Part shown: positions 1 through 10,067 of the stretch, piece after piece
How the letters are laid out: each line of letters starts with the position of its first letter
How positions within the stretch are numbered: position 1 is the stretch's first letter
NCBI GenBank assembly: GCA_024305745.1
Contig: JAHRBS010000002.1
Location: 1,984,001 to 2,048,000, forward strand
Source: Polyporus tsugae
Lineage: Eukaryota; Basidiomycota; Agaricomycetes; Polyporales; Polyporaceae
Reading direction: 5' to 3'
DNA length: 64,000 nucleotides
Notes under the pieces: generated by a model
What the model saw: the letters and a program-made list of their open reading frames with translations, nothing else
Databases searched by the model: none
What the model was told of the DNA's origin: nothing
Made by a program: the position numbers and the translations under genes

Positions 1-6
1 CCCGCG

Positions 7-13
7 TTTTATA
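7..13 (-). promoter_or_regulatory. TATA-like box reading leftward out of the window
   Basis: The minus strand reads TATAAAA here. It is the counterpart of the TATAAAA at 5043-5049, which lies about 66 bp upstream of the DUF5648 gene. If the duplication extends further, a paralogue of that gene would begin just left of base 1. The site is visible; its function is inferred. Confidence 0.4.
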
Positions 14-1068
14 CATGGTGGTTTGCGCGGCTTCGAATGGGCCACGACAAATTCCGACGAAAAGGGCATGCAAGGACGGAGGACACCAGACCTGCCAGGC
101 GAGCTGGCAGTCGACCTCCGATATGCCACCGGAGGAATATGGAATACCGCTCCACTGTTCTCAAGTACTCCAAAGTACGGTCATTCGAAGCACGCTGCCT
201 GCTAAGGTTCCTTATGACGATGTCCTCAGTTTCGTCATCAATGCTACGCATGAATACGACCTACATAACTTCGTCATTGAAATCGCCGCGAAACAGCAGA
301 GAGGCCTAAAAACAAACCGCTGTCCGTCCAGGTGAGACCATCCCATCAAAGAAGCGGCCTGTCAAACATAACATTACCCGCCGATGAGACGCTCCAACGA
401 AGTCATCGGAGAGCTGCAGCCAAGGATGAGCCGTGTTCGCAGGGCCCCAGCAGTCAGGATCATTTCCCCAAAGCCTCTCTGCGAGCTTCGAGCTTCACAA
501 AAGACAATTATAGGAACATCAGCGAGAGAATGATACCCCGCAATTGCAATTGCGTAAACCTACCTGTCTTCTGTGCCTCGAGCGTCACCCTCTGTATGCC
601 TACAGATCCCGGCACCGGGATTGAGACGAGGCTAGTGCCTATCCGCGTGGGGCCACAGACCAAGCGGCCACGGGTCTCTTGAGCCTGACTAGCGTGCATT
701 TTCAAAAAATGGTTTTTGCAAGAAGAGAACAGACCTGCTATTAGTACTAACGGCGACACCTGTTCAGGCTCGGCTTCATTTTCTGAGATGTGGCACGGCC
801 CCGTGCAATGACCTTTTCTATGCGGCCTACCCGCAAGGCGGTTTTTCTTGATCCGATAAACGTTCCACTATGTGGGATTGTGTCCGAAGTCGGTCCATGT
901 ACCGCAACAATGGCGATGGGGAGGCAAAACGCTACAGAGTCACGAAACATATATCATACACGAGCAAGTATTGTATGACGATCCTATTGTGCTACTGACC
1001 ATATAAATGAATATTTTCGTTCGGTAGGATTGAGCATGAGAAGTGGTGGCGGCGGCGACTCCGGAAGG

Positions 1069-1268
1069 TTAAACGGCGGGGTGCCAAACGCTCCTGCCAT
1101 TAACGCTCGAGGCGGCCGCAGTGTCTTGCGTGACGGAGTCGGGGCAGAACGTCTCGGTCAGGACTGCGAGCTTCGAGCGGTATTCGTCCATGCCGATGTA
1201 TGCGCCGCACATCCGGCGCTTCCCGTCGAAGGCTGAACGTCCATGCAGGACCCGGTGGTTGTCGACCA
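1069..1268 (-). pseudogene. Orphan copy of the last TMLH exon
   Basis: The sequence is identical to the final exon of the intact TMLH gene (3749-3948), including its 3' splice acceptor and stop codon, on the opposite strand. It carries the C-terminal part of the double-stranded beta helix with the third iron-ligand histidine (VLHG). The HxD pair, the zinc site and all nine upstream exons are missing, so it cannot encode an active dioxygenase. An open frame continues upstream to about 1350 in unrelated sequence. Its perfect identity suggests recent duplication or gene conversion, not selection for function. Confidence 0.85.
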
Positions 1269-1290
1269 CTGCGAGATGTCGACTCAGCAT

Positions 1291-2063
1291 GAGACCATAC
1301 CCTCGGAGGAAAGGCCCAGGAGACAGAATGCTCAACACAAGGTTGTCCAACGATGAGAAGCTTCAGGGAGGTCATCGGAACTTGAGCTGCAGCCAATGGA
1401 CGATGGCACGTTCGAGTCATTCAGCACACATTCAGCGGGTCGCGGTCTCTGGCGGCTGGCCCTCAGCAGTCAGATCCATTTGCTTGTATCGCCAGGGTGA
1501 ATTTCGACACTCTGACAAGATGATGGTGGGGACGCAAGTGAGAAAATAACACGTCGCAAATGCGTCAAGCCACCTACCTTCTGTGCATCGAGTACCCGTT
1601 GCTGAACGCCTCCTGACCTCGGGAGAGACAGGACCCGGGGCTAGATGGGCATTTGGTATATGTGCCTATCCGTGTGAGGCCGCAGATCAACTTGAAGTGG
1701 CTGCATGTTTTCTGGCGGAGCCCGAGCATGAAAGAACAAAGGGACAGCAGGCGACGCACGGATGCCAGATGGTACTTACTTAGAGTTTGTGTAGTCCCAC
1801 GTGTCCGGGAACACCGGCCCTGGACGAGCCCGGTCGAGGCCGGGCCGGATGTCGCGGTCTACCGCCGTCCCGGCTCCTGAACCAGGGGTGACCATCTCCA
1901 CACCATCTCCTCCGCCTCCGCTACTTGCCAAGGCTTCTCCTGCCTCGCTGTCTCTTCTTGCTTCCAGCACTATTCCATCTACGTGGCGACTTCTGCGCGC
2001 TGCTGTTCCTAAGCTGGTTCTCAACACCGACGCTTACAGAAGAGCCGGGACGTAAAACCAGCC
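1291..2063. other. Spacer upstream of TMLH without an assured gene
   Basis: It contains the diverged module described at 1330-1740 and the TMLH promoter and 5' leader. A minus-strand open frame (1776-2027) rich in Gly, Ala and Arg ends at a plausible splice donor, but nothing in it matches a family I know. Confidence 0.4.
1330..1740 (-). repeat. Diverged third copy of a module found in both repeat arms
   Basis: On the minus strand this stretch resembles the modules at about 330-720 (left arm, minus) and about 4270-4720 (right arm, plus). Shared landmarks are a segment readable as (I/V)CGxTRxGT, a splice-donor-like AG/GTAGGT about 100 nt later (near 1580 here, 4462 on the right), and a downstream block readable as PMTSL. 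In the 37-codon part before the donor, the copies differ in length only by whole codons (37, 37 and 34). Upstream on the minus strand an open frame at 1776-2027 ends at a GTAAGT donor. This could be a remnant of an unrecognised spliced gene family; I cannot name the family. Confidence 0.45.
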
Positions 2064-3948
2064 ATGCAACGCTGCATGGCTTCATCGTTAACACTGTCCA
2101 GAAGCCGAGTATACGGGTGTTCTGCAGTAAGTCGGTCTGTCCATTTGCGGTTGTACCTGAAATGTGAGGGATTCCTGTCTAGGCATCTCGTATATTGCGT
2201 CCAGCACCTAAATCAACAGCTGGGTTTTCGACGTCATGTTCAAGATTCTCTGCATCTCCACCAGCGGCGCATCCTGATAAAGATGCACAGACCCCGATGC
2301 AGTTACCGAGCAGCAGAATAGATGATAGGAAGGTTGTCTTGGGGTGGGACACGACCACATATTCACGATTGTAAGTCACACATTTCCGGATACTTTTTGC
2401 ACATGGTTCTGACACGCGTACAAGCCATCATATCTGGCTGCGAGACCACTGCCGTTGCCCTGAATGTTTCCATTCCCATACAAAGCAGCGCCTTGTGAAC
2501 ACCTTCGATGTACGCTGTCCATATACCTGGCTGATGGTTGGGCGCGTTCATTCACGGTTAAAGCAAGATCCCACCAGAAATCAAGCCGACGCATGTCGAA
2601 TCCAAGCCTGAGGGGTTAGAAGTTCACTGTGAGTATCCCCTCATGCGAATCTACTATATTCGCGTCAGTGACCGCATATCAGGGCCGTCGTCTCAACCCC
2701 ATACCTCCTTATACCCATGGTCATGGTTGCGATATAATTCATACGATCCTCCTATGTCCCAGCCCCCCAAATCAGAGTACGTTGCAGCTTTCTTGTTTCT
2801 AAAATAGTGATGTATTGATGAGTGTACCAGACGAATTCTTTGGGGATCCAAGATTCTCCAAGACCCACCAACCGTCGCGTACGAGGAAGCCACGGCATCC
2901 GATGGACAGGGTCTTTTCAAGTGGCTTTCTCATATCGACAAATTCGGCTTTTGCTTCATCTCTGGTGTCCCTGCAACACCGGAGGCGACAGAGGAGCTCT
3001 CTCGAAGGATAGGCTTCATTAGGGAGACACAATGTCAGTGTTTCCCCCAAATCGCATATATCTCTGGGTTTAAACTGACCTTGGTATAGATGGCACTTTT
3101 TGGGACTTTACCTCTAACCTCGCCAAAGGCGACACGGCGTACACCACCCTCGCACTCGGAGCGCATACGGACACCACCTACTTTGTGAGTATCCTACGGT
3201 TTGACCCGCCACGGCTTTCCCGCTGACACCTTCGCAGACGGATCCTTGCGGACTGCAGCTCTTCCACCTTCTCGAGCACACCGGTGGAAAGGGCGGCGCG
3301 ACGTTACTTGTCGATGGTTTCTACGTCGCATCCATACTGAAGGAGCTCAACCCTGAGGCGTATGACCTCCTTTCTACCGTCCCAGTCCCAACACACGCCG
3401 CCGGAGAGGCGGACGCGTTGTTCACCCCGACCATCCGCAATACGCCCATCCTCAAACACGAGGCCGGCGAGCTTGTCCAAGTGCGATGGAACAACGACGA
3501 TCGGAGTGTGCTCCGGGATCTCCAGGCCGACCAGGTTGAACCTTGGTGTGTTCTAGACTGTACCTCTCCGCTTGAGACGTTGAACACTGAGCCACGGACA
3601 GGTACGACGCGATCCGGACATGGTACAAGCTGCTGACCAGTCCCGACTCGGAATACTGGGTACAACTCTCGCCGGGCACTGCCGTAGGCGAGTATCAAAA
3701 CCCTTTTTCGTATCCTCCATCAAGATATGCTGAGTCGACATCTCGCAGTGGTCGACAACCACCGGGTCCTGCATGGACGTTCAGCCTTCGACGGGAAGCG
3801 CCGGATGTGCGGCGCATACATCGGCATGGACGAATACCGCTCGAAGCTCGCAGTCCTGACCGAGACGTTCTGCCCCGACTCCGTCACGCAAGACACTGCG
3901 GCCGCCTCGAGCGTTAATGGCAGGAGCGTTTGGCACCCCGCCGTTTAA
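2064..3948 (+). CDS. TMLH: Mitochondrial trimethyllysine dioxygenase (carnitine biosynthesis)
   Basis: This Fe(II)/2-oxoglutarate enzyme hydroxylates N6-trimethyllysine, the first step of carnitine synthesis. Ten exons join in frame to 460 codons: 2064-2126, 2183-2370, 2425-2509, 2568-2628, 2683-2776, 2831-3033, 3090-3184, 3238-3545, 3602-3687 and 3749-3948. The N-terminus is Arg/Ser-rich without acidic residues, as in mitochondrial presequences. The family zinc site RDHCRCPECFH is at about residues 90-100 (Cys93, 95, 98). Iron ligands are His257 and Asp259 (GAHTD) and His403 (VLHG). The last intron (3688-3748) must start with GC (AG/GCGAGT) to keep frame. The final exon and downstream DNA are duplicated in inverted orientation at 1-1290. 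Confidence 0.93.
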
Positions 3949-5055
3949 CCTTCCGGAGTCGCCGCCGCCACCACTTCTCATGCTCAATCCTACCGAACGA
4001 AAATATTCATTTATATGGTCAGTAGCACAATAGGATCGTCATACAATACTTGCTCGTGTATGATATATGTTTCGTGACTCTGTCGCGTTTTGCCTCTCCA
4101 TCGCCGTTGTTGCGGTACATGGACCGACTTCGGATACAATCCCACATAGTGGAACGTTTATCGTAAAGGTCATTGCACGGGGCCGCGCCGTCATCTCAGA
4201 CAACGAAGCCGAAGCCTAGTCTGAACAGGCGTCGCCGTTTGTAAGTCTGTTCTCCTCTTGCAAAAGCCAGTATGTACTTACCGCCTTGTTGGCGTTAATT
4301 TGCAGAATTGTTGGAAATGCACGCTAGTCAGGCTCAGTAAACCTGCAAGCCGCTTGATATGCGGCCCCACACGGATGGGCACTAGCCTCGTCTCAATCCC
4401 GGCGTCCTGTCTGCCCGGATCTGTAGGCATGCAGAGGGCGACGCTCGAGGCACAGAAGACAGGTAGGTTTACGCAATTGCAATTGCGGGGTATCATTCTC
4501 TCGCTGATGTTCCTATAATTGTCTTTTGTGAAGCTCGAAGCTCGCAGAGAGGCTTTGGGGAAATGATCCTGACTGCTGAGGCCCTGCGAACACGGCTCAT
4601 CCTTGGCTGCAGCTCTCCGATGACTTCGTTGGAGCGTCTCATCGGCGGGTAATGTTATGTTTGACAGGCCGCTTCTTTGATGGGATGGTCTCACCTGGAC
4701 GGACAGCGGTTTGTTTTCAGGTCTAGTCCCCCTGCTGTTTCGCGGCGACTTCAATGACGAAGTTATGTAGGTCGTATTCATGCATACCATTCATAACGAA
4801 ACTGAGGACATCGCCATAACGGACCTTAGTAGGTAGCGTGCTTCGAAATTCGAATGACCGTACTTTAGAGTACTTGAGAACAGTGGAGCGGTATTCAAAG
4901 AACAACCCGATGAACATATTCCTCCGGTGGCATATCGGAGGTCGACTGCCAGCTCGCCTGGCAGGTCTGGTGTCCTCCGTCCTTGCATGCCCTTTTCGTC
5001 GGAATTTGTCGTGGCCCATTCGAAGCCGCGCAAACCACCATGTATAAAACGCGGG
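3727..5055. repeat. Right arm of the inverted repeat
   Basis: Partner of 1-1290. It starts inside the last TMLH intron, 22 bp before the final exon, and runs through the 3' flank to the TATA box of the next gene. Visible homology stops at 5055 only because the left arm meets the window edge. The 357 bp nearest the centre are identical to the left arm; the outer part is diverged. The spacer between the arms is 2436 bp. Confidence 0.93.
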
Positions 5056-5114
5056 TCGAAGCCGTGCTTCAACGTCAGGTCCCTGCCCTGTACAAAGTCC
5101 TCTACACACTCGTC
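3949..5114. other. Intergenic part of the right arm with one copy of the repeated module
   Basis: About 4270-4720 is the plus-strand copy of the module described at 1330-1740, with a donor-like AG/GTAGGT at about 4462 and an acceptor-like CGCAG at about 4547. Frames downstream are interrupted by stops. The arm copies of 4720-4900 differ by 7 bp and 18 bp indels, which argues against simple conserved coding there. Confidence 0.45.
5043..5049 (+). promoter_or_regulatory. TATA box of the DUF5648 gene
   Basis: TATAAAA lies 66 bp upstream of the ATG at 5115, inside the right repeat arm. The spacing suits a fungal core promoter with a short leader. Confidence 0.55.
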
Positions 5115-5710
5115 ATGAAGTCTTTCTTCGCACTCGTTGTCGCGTCGGCCCTCTTCTTCCAGGCGCAGGCATCTCCTGTCGCGGTCCCAGTCCTCGAGGT
5201 ACGTTCTTCGTTTCCACCACCATGTCATGTACTCACAAATGTTTCAAGGGCCGCGCAGAGCAAGCCTGTGGCTTCTCCACCGTCGCGCTCCTTCGTGCCT
5301 ACAGTGCAGGCGCCACCGACCACTTCTACACCACCAACGCCGGCCAGCTGGAGAGCGCCATCATCAACGAGGGATACACGTCGGAGGGCGACGCCGCGCA
5401 GGTGTTCTCCACCCAAGTCTCGGGCTCCGTCGCTCTCTACCGTCTCTTGAACTCGGTCAAGGAGGACCACTTCTACACGACCTCTGCGAGCGAGCGCGAC
5501 AACGCGGTGGCGAACGACGCGTACACATACGAAGGCATCGCGGCCTATGTGTATCCCAGCAGCCAGTGTAAGGCCGTGCCGCTGTACAGGATGGACAACC
5601 CGGCGGTTACGGACCACTTCTACACGACGAATGTGGCGGAGAGGGCCAACGCGATCGCGAACTTGGGGTATGTGGATGAGGGGATCGCGGGGTATGTGAA
5701 CCCTCAGTGA
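5115..5710 (+). CDS. Secreted protein made of DUF5648-type repeats
   Basis: Two exons, 5115-5198 and 5249-5710, give about 181 residues. Residues 1-20 form a signal peptide (MKSFFALVVASALFFQAQAS). The mature part has three similar units of about 45 residues, each with a (L/Y)R segment followed by DHFYTT, then an alanine-rich helix and GY-x-x-EG. This is the pattern of the DUF5648 repeat family found in secreted fungal and bacterial proteins, often attached to hydrolases. Here the repeats stand alone. The biochemical role is unknown; a carbohydrate- or wall-related role is only inference. Its promoter lies in the inverted repeat, so a paralogue may exist left of the window. Confidence 0.85.
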
Positions 5711-5864
5711 ACAGGCGGCCGAGTAAGCATTTCTTTTGGCATTTCGAGAGAATCACGACTGAAGTTTATTCGTTGTGCTTGCAGGACGATGCGTTGTGCA
5801 GTGTGACCTATGGGCTCGTTGTATACACCAGTAACCCTGGGCGAATGCATTGTAATAGTGGGGG

Positions 5865-6696
5865 ATGGTGAATACTTATGTCCTGGCTCTAGGGCAATAC
5901 TTCTATCACCCACAGCCCTCTTCTACCACGACCACGGCCAACTACCCAATCATTACCGACTTCGTCGCATGGAGGTTCACAAAGAAAATTCCAGGTCACT
6001 GGATACGACCCACCTAGTGCCGCGGAGATTGAGGAGCTCCGTCTCCAATACGTCTGGCGTAGGCCATTAGATATGTGGTCCCAAGTGACGTCTGCGGACG
6101 CTGGCTGTGTGGTCACCAAGTATACAAACTGTCCGTATTCCATCTTGCAGTCCTGTAAGGTTTCTGACTCTCATTGCAGGTTACGACGTCTTTCACCTTG
6201 TCCCCCAGGACCACGCCGATTGGTTCGAGAGAAACAGAATGGACCGATACAGCTGGGCTCCCGAGCGCCGGGCTGGTATCCATGACCCTGCAAATGGTCT
6301 TACTTTGCGCATTGACTTGGGTCAATGCCTCGATTCACATGCACTTGTCTTTGTCCCCGCAGGCAAGGGCGAGTTCATGACTTATATGTGCTGGCCCTAC
6401 GTTGATTATGCCCAAGTCTTCCACCGACGACTGGTTACAATCCCTCAACGCGTACCGGACGAGTTTCTCTACGCTCGTTTCGCCCATACCATAATCAGGC
6501 TCATGGACCAAGCCTCAGGGTCGCGTCTCAACTGTTTCCCGGTTCCTGAAGGTGTCCAACCATCGAAGCTAGAATGTAAGCAGGATTGCAAGCCTGTGCG
6601 TGGTGGGGTAGTACTTGACTGATGTTTGGTCATTCGCTCTTAGGGTTGCCGAATATATACAGGGAAGGCGGCGAAGATGATGAAGACATGCAATGA
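5865..6696 (+). CDS. HNH-nuclease-like protein (5' exons uncertain)
   Basis: The firm exons are 6180-6575 and 6644-6696. The first contains HLVPQDHADWF, then ANGLTLRIDLGQCLDSH, the conserved core of the large basidiomycete HNH endonuclease-like family: AH/FHLVP supplies the metal-site histidine, and N and H follow in the second part. Upstream, 5865-6130 reads as open sequence in two frames with no clean intron of normal length between them. A paired Cys segment (AGCVVTKYTNC) near 6100 probably belongs to the protein. The ATG at 5865 is therefore tentative. The C-terminus is acidic (EGGEDDEDMQ). Such proteins are expanded in mushrooms and mostly uncharacterised; nuclease activity is not proven. 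The possible frame break could also mean decay. Confidence 0.6.
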
Positions 6697-7339
6697 GTGT
6701 GCGTATTGCGTGCCGTTGTCTGGTTGTTTGTGGCTAACCTCAACCCCACAAATCCAGAAATATTGTCTACGCCATAGCTGTTGTATCTGCACTAGAGAAC
6801 GGCCGCAGGGCTGCGGCAGGACCCTTGTGTGATTCGCGGGGATGGGGATCATCATGGTGGCATAACGGTACACGGGTTTTCCGGAGAATAAAAACATGGA
6901 GTAAGTAGTACACTATGATACGAGCGACGATGTACACGACATGGCACAAAGGTTACAACTTACACTTAGGTGTAGCTGGCCATGTAGGCGCGTGTTCACG
7001 TACTAGGGGCTGTTTCATTCGTGAAGTTACACACGGTCCACGTATTCGTGTAGCCGCTTGGCCGTCAAATCTGCGGCTAGAATCTTTATGGACTTTTCGC
7101 ATTTGGAAACCTTCTGAATTTGTTTCATAGCTCCAAGTTTAAAGTGTAGACTCTGATTTGCTTTTACGGTATAGATGTGACTTCAATATCTTATCTGAGT
7201 CTATCTCCATAATATAGACACGTTGAGAAGTGATTCCGTCAATTTATGTTCATCGGGGGGTTGAAGTCTTGCAAAAGACCAGTAATTGAGTCCTGCGGCT
7301 CTATATTCAATGATCTATATTTTGCGTGCCAGCGAATCA
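6697..7339. other. AT-richer intergenic stretch, no gene seen
   Basis: This separates the 3' ends of two convergent genes (HNH-like, plus strand; biotin gene, minus strand). It is visibly richer in A and T than its surroundings, especially 7080-7340. I see only 3' flank sequence. Confidence 0.6.
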
Positions 7340-10067
7340 TCAACTGTGGGTTTGAAGGATGTTATATGCCCGCTCCTCAACCGCACGGATAACACTGGAA
7401 GGTGTGTTGAGACTAAGCATGAAGTACGCGACGTTGCCCAACGTCCTGTAGTGGATCCCAAACGGTGAACCTCCGGTTGCTGGCGAGAGGTTATCGCCGC
7501 TAGTATGGATAGCCATCTTGATGGGTTCCAGAAGTGCTCGCGCAGAGTGGGACTGGTAGCCTGTGAACAAGATCATGAGCAAACGCAATCTCATGCCAGG
7601 TCTAATATGGCCAGCTCACCACCTGCGTCGTCCTTGATCTTAATGGTGAGCAGGGTGCCAAACGCCATGACCTCCGCGACGTGGTCCAGGTGCGATACAA
7701 CGTTCACGAACGCTGGGTCCCAGAAGCTCCACACCGCCTTCTCCTGCGAGGCCGCCGACTCAGGGTCGGACACTCTCCATTTCTCCCGCGCCTCGCTCCA
7801 TGCGTCGCTCGCCGCGAGCTTGTCCACAATTTCGAGCGTTTCGCGCGCGACCTCGCACCCGACGGGGTACGCTGTATAGCTGTGGCCGTGCAGGAGCGCG
7901 TCGACCTTATCGTCGCTGAGGAACGCTCGGTATATCGAGTCCGAGGCGAGCGTGGCCGCGAGCGGGACGAGCCCGCCCGTGAGGATCTTGGCGTGCACGG
8001 AGATGTCGGGCGTCGTGCCGAGGAGAGGGTGCGCAGTGGGTAGGCCGAGGCGGTAGAGCCCGACGAAGACCTCGTCGAAGATGACGGGGATCCCGGACCA
8101 TTCGGAGGGGGACTGGGATAAGGGGGTGCCGCGCGCGACGTCGATGAGGACGCGTTGGAACAGCGGATCGACGAAGATCATCCCGCCGGCGCCCATCACG
8201 AGTGGTTCGAGGATGAGTGCGGCGATCTGGGGCCCATCGCCGTCTTTGAGCTTTTGAAGGGTTTGTTGGATGTACTGACGGTAAACATTAGCGAGTGGGG
8301 ACTTGAGGCGCTCCTCGACGTCGTATGTCCAAGACAGCGATACAGTATCAACGTCCGCCTTGCCGTCTTCCGTCTCCGCTGCAATGGTCGGGGGAAGGGT
8401 TACCACCGTTCTGCCCTTCCGGATCCCGACCGTCGGAGGATCGAACCAATACCCCTTCGCGTCATGCCACTCGCAGGTGTATACACCTGTGTCCTCGCAT
8501 GCGTCCATGGCGCCGATAGTGTCTCCGTGGTAGCTGCCCTTCAAACCGAGAATGCCGAGGTCCTTCCGACATGGTCCGCCGAGCTTGCCAGCTTCACGGA
8601 CGGAGAACGCTCGCAAAGCCATCTTGATCGCGACCTCCATGCCGGTCGAGCCGTCGTCCGAGAAGAACGCGCGCGATGCCCAGCCCTTACCAGGGCCGTT
8701 TTGGATGAGACGTTCCGCGAGCTGGAGGGCGGGCAGGTGTGACGCTTCGGGGAACATGACGTGCCCGTACCGACCCGCCGCACGCGCCGCAGCGAGGGTT
8801 AGCGACGGGTGGGCATGGCCCAGGGCTTGCGTCCACCAGGATGCGGAACTGTCGAGCTGTGGCTCGAGTAGCGATGGACTATGGGCAGCAGCAGGGGCGC
8901 ACGAGGAGTGTGACGATGTTGAGAGAGCTGATGTGCGGTGGCCGTTGTATATGCTGAAGAAGTCGCCCCACGCGCTGTCGATGATGTTTACGTCCGCTTC
9001 GTGTTTTATATGTTTGTGCTGCACGAAGGGCCACCAGATAGAGTCGAGGGTCCGACGAGGCATGGAGTCGAGCTCCGTTATGCGGCGGGTATGGCAGTCG
9101 TCTAAATGCTTGACAATATCGAAGATGGGACTGGTGCTGGTAGAAGGTACGATGTCCTGGTAGTAGCTCTCGGTAAGCGAGGCATCCTTCGACGGATCCG
9201 AGTGTCGTTCTGGGGGCGGTGGTACAGACACGACTGGAATGCCGCGCTCAGCGAAGTAGGAAGAGAGGTACTCCCAGTTGCGGTAGTACTCGTCGCGGAA
9301 GAGCAGAATGGCATCGACGATGTACCCTCGAAGAAGTAATGCCTCGTACGAGGCGATGGTGGAAGATATTCCTCCGAGTCTTGAGTCTCCGACCAAGATT
9401 GTTGGAAAGAAGAGGGGTCGATAACTATCGAGCTGGGTCGTTCCGGATAATGTCGGGCTGTGAACACCTGACGATGACCATCAAAATACGCATCGAAAGG
9501 GAGCGATAGAAGAGCAGACAGCAGCTACATGGAGTAACCCGTTCTCTTACCTCCTGCAGTCTCAACATACATATGGCTATACGCCGTGACCTTTTCCGCG
9601 CAGCTGCGAACGTGAGTCGCAACTGCATTCACAAAGGCGTCATCGGTCGGCACCACTCTCTGCGACGGCGAGCATGTCAGAATGTACTGAAGGGACGGAG
9701 GTACTGCAAGTATACCTCCACGCGGCCGCTTTCGTTGGCACGACGCGCAGCCAAGTGCGGGCTGACTGGATCATCGAAGCGGAAAAGACATTTGCTGTGC
9801 ACACGGCCACTGTGCTGGCCGGCGAGGACCAGTACCCGTCTACATCGGGGGTGTGTCAATTTCCAGAAAATGATTTGAACATGTCGCTGCTACTCACTCG
9901 TCGTCCGCATCCGACAAGGGACCAGTGCTGACAGGCTTCAAGTAGTGGACAATGCGGCCATTCGCTGTGGAGGCGCGAACTAGGGCAGAGGTGAGGATGG
10001 TCTTGCCCACATCTGTGTTGGCACCAAAGATTTGGTGTATCCTCAGATATTTGAACAGTAGGGACAT
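7340..10067 (-). CDS. BIO3-BIO1: Bifunctional dethiobiotin synthetase / DAPA aminotransferase
   Basis: One protein of about 823 residues carries two consecutive steps of biotin synthesis: BioA-type transamination of KAPA to DAPA, and BioD-type ATP-dependent closure to dethiobiotin. Minus-strand exons 10067-9898, 9839-9716, 9659-9551, 9467-7620 and 7560-7340 join in frame. The N-terminal BioD half has the P-loop GANTDVGKT at residues 15-23 and PVSPHLAA further on. The C-terminal half is a class III PLP aminotransferase with the cofactor-binding aspartate (IFDEVF, about residue 599) and Schiff-base lysine (AKILTGG, about 628). Length and domain order match the plant and fungal fused BIO3-BIO1 proteins, which act in mitochondria. 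I see no clear presequence in this model, so a further upstream exon is possible. Confidence 0.93.

Larger units (their letters stand above)
1..1290. repeat. Left arm of a large inverted repeat (cut by window start)
   Basis: The reverse complement of this segment matches 3727-5055. The inner end is sharp: position 1290 pairs with 3727 and homology stops at 1291/3726. Positions 934-1290 are identical to 3727-4083 by eye. Outside that, the arms differ by scattered substitutions and indels, including about 35 bp present near 805-850 but missing on the right, and 18 bp near 4900 missing on the left. The match reaches base 1, so the arm probably continues beyond the window. It contains a copy of the last TMLH exon, a module also found in the spacer, and a TATA-like site at the outer end. 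Confidence 0.93.

Noticed and set aside
9..335. Open frames on both strands in the outer repeat arm
   Set aside because: The corresponding right-arm region differs by 7 bp and other non-triplet indels, so the frames are not conserved between the two copies.
8155..8742. 195-codon plus-strand frame within the biotin gene
   Set aside because: Antisense shadow of the aminotransferase exon, without features of its own.
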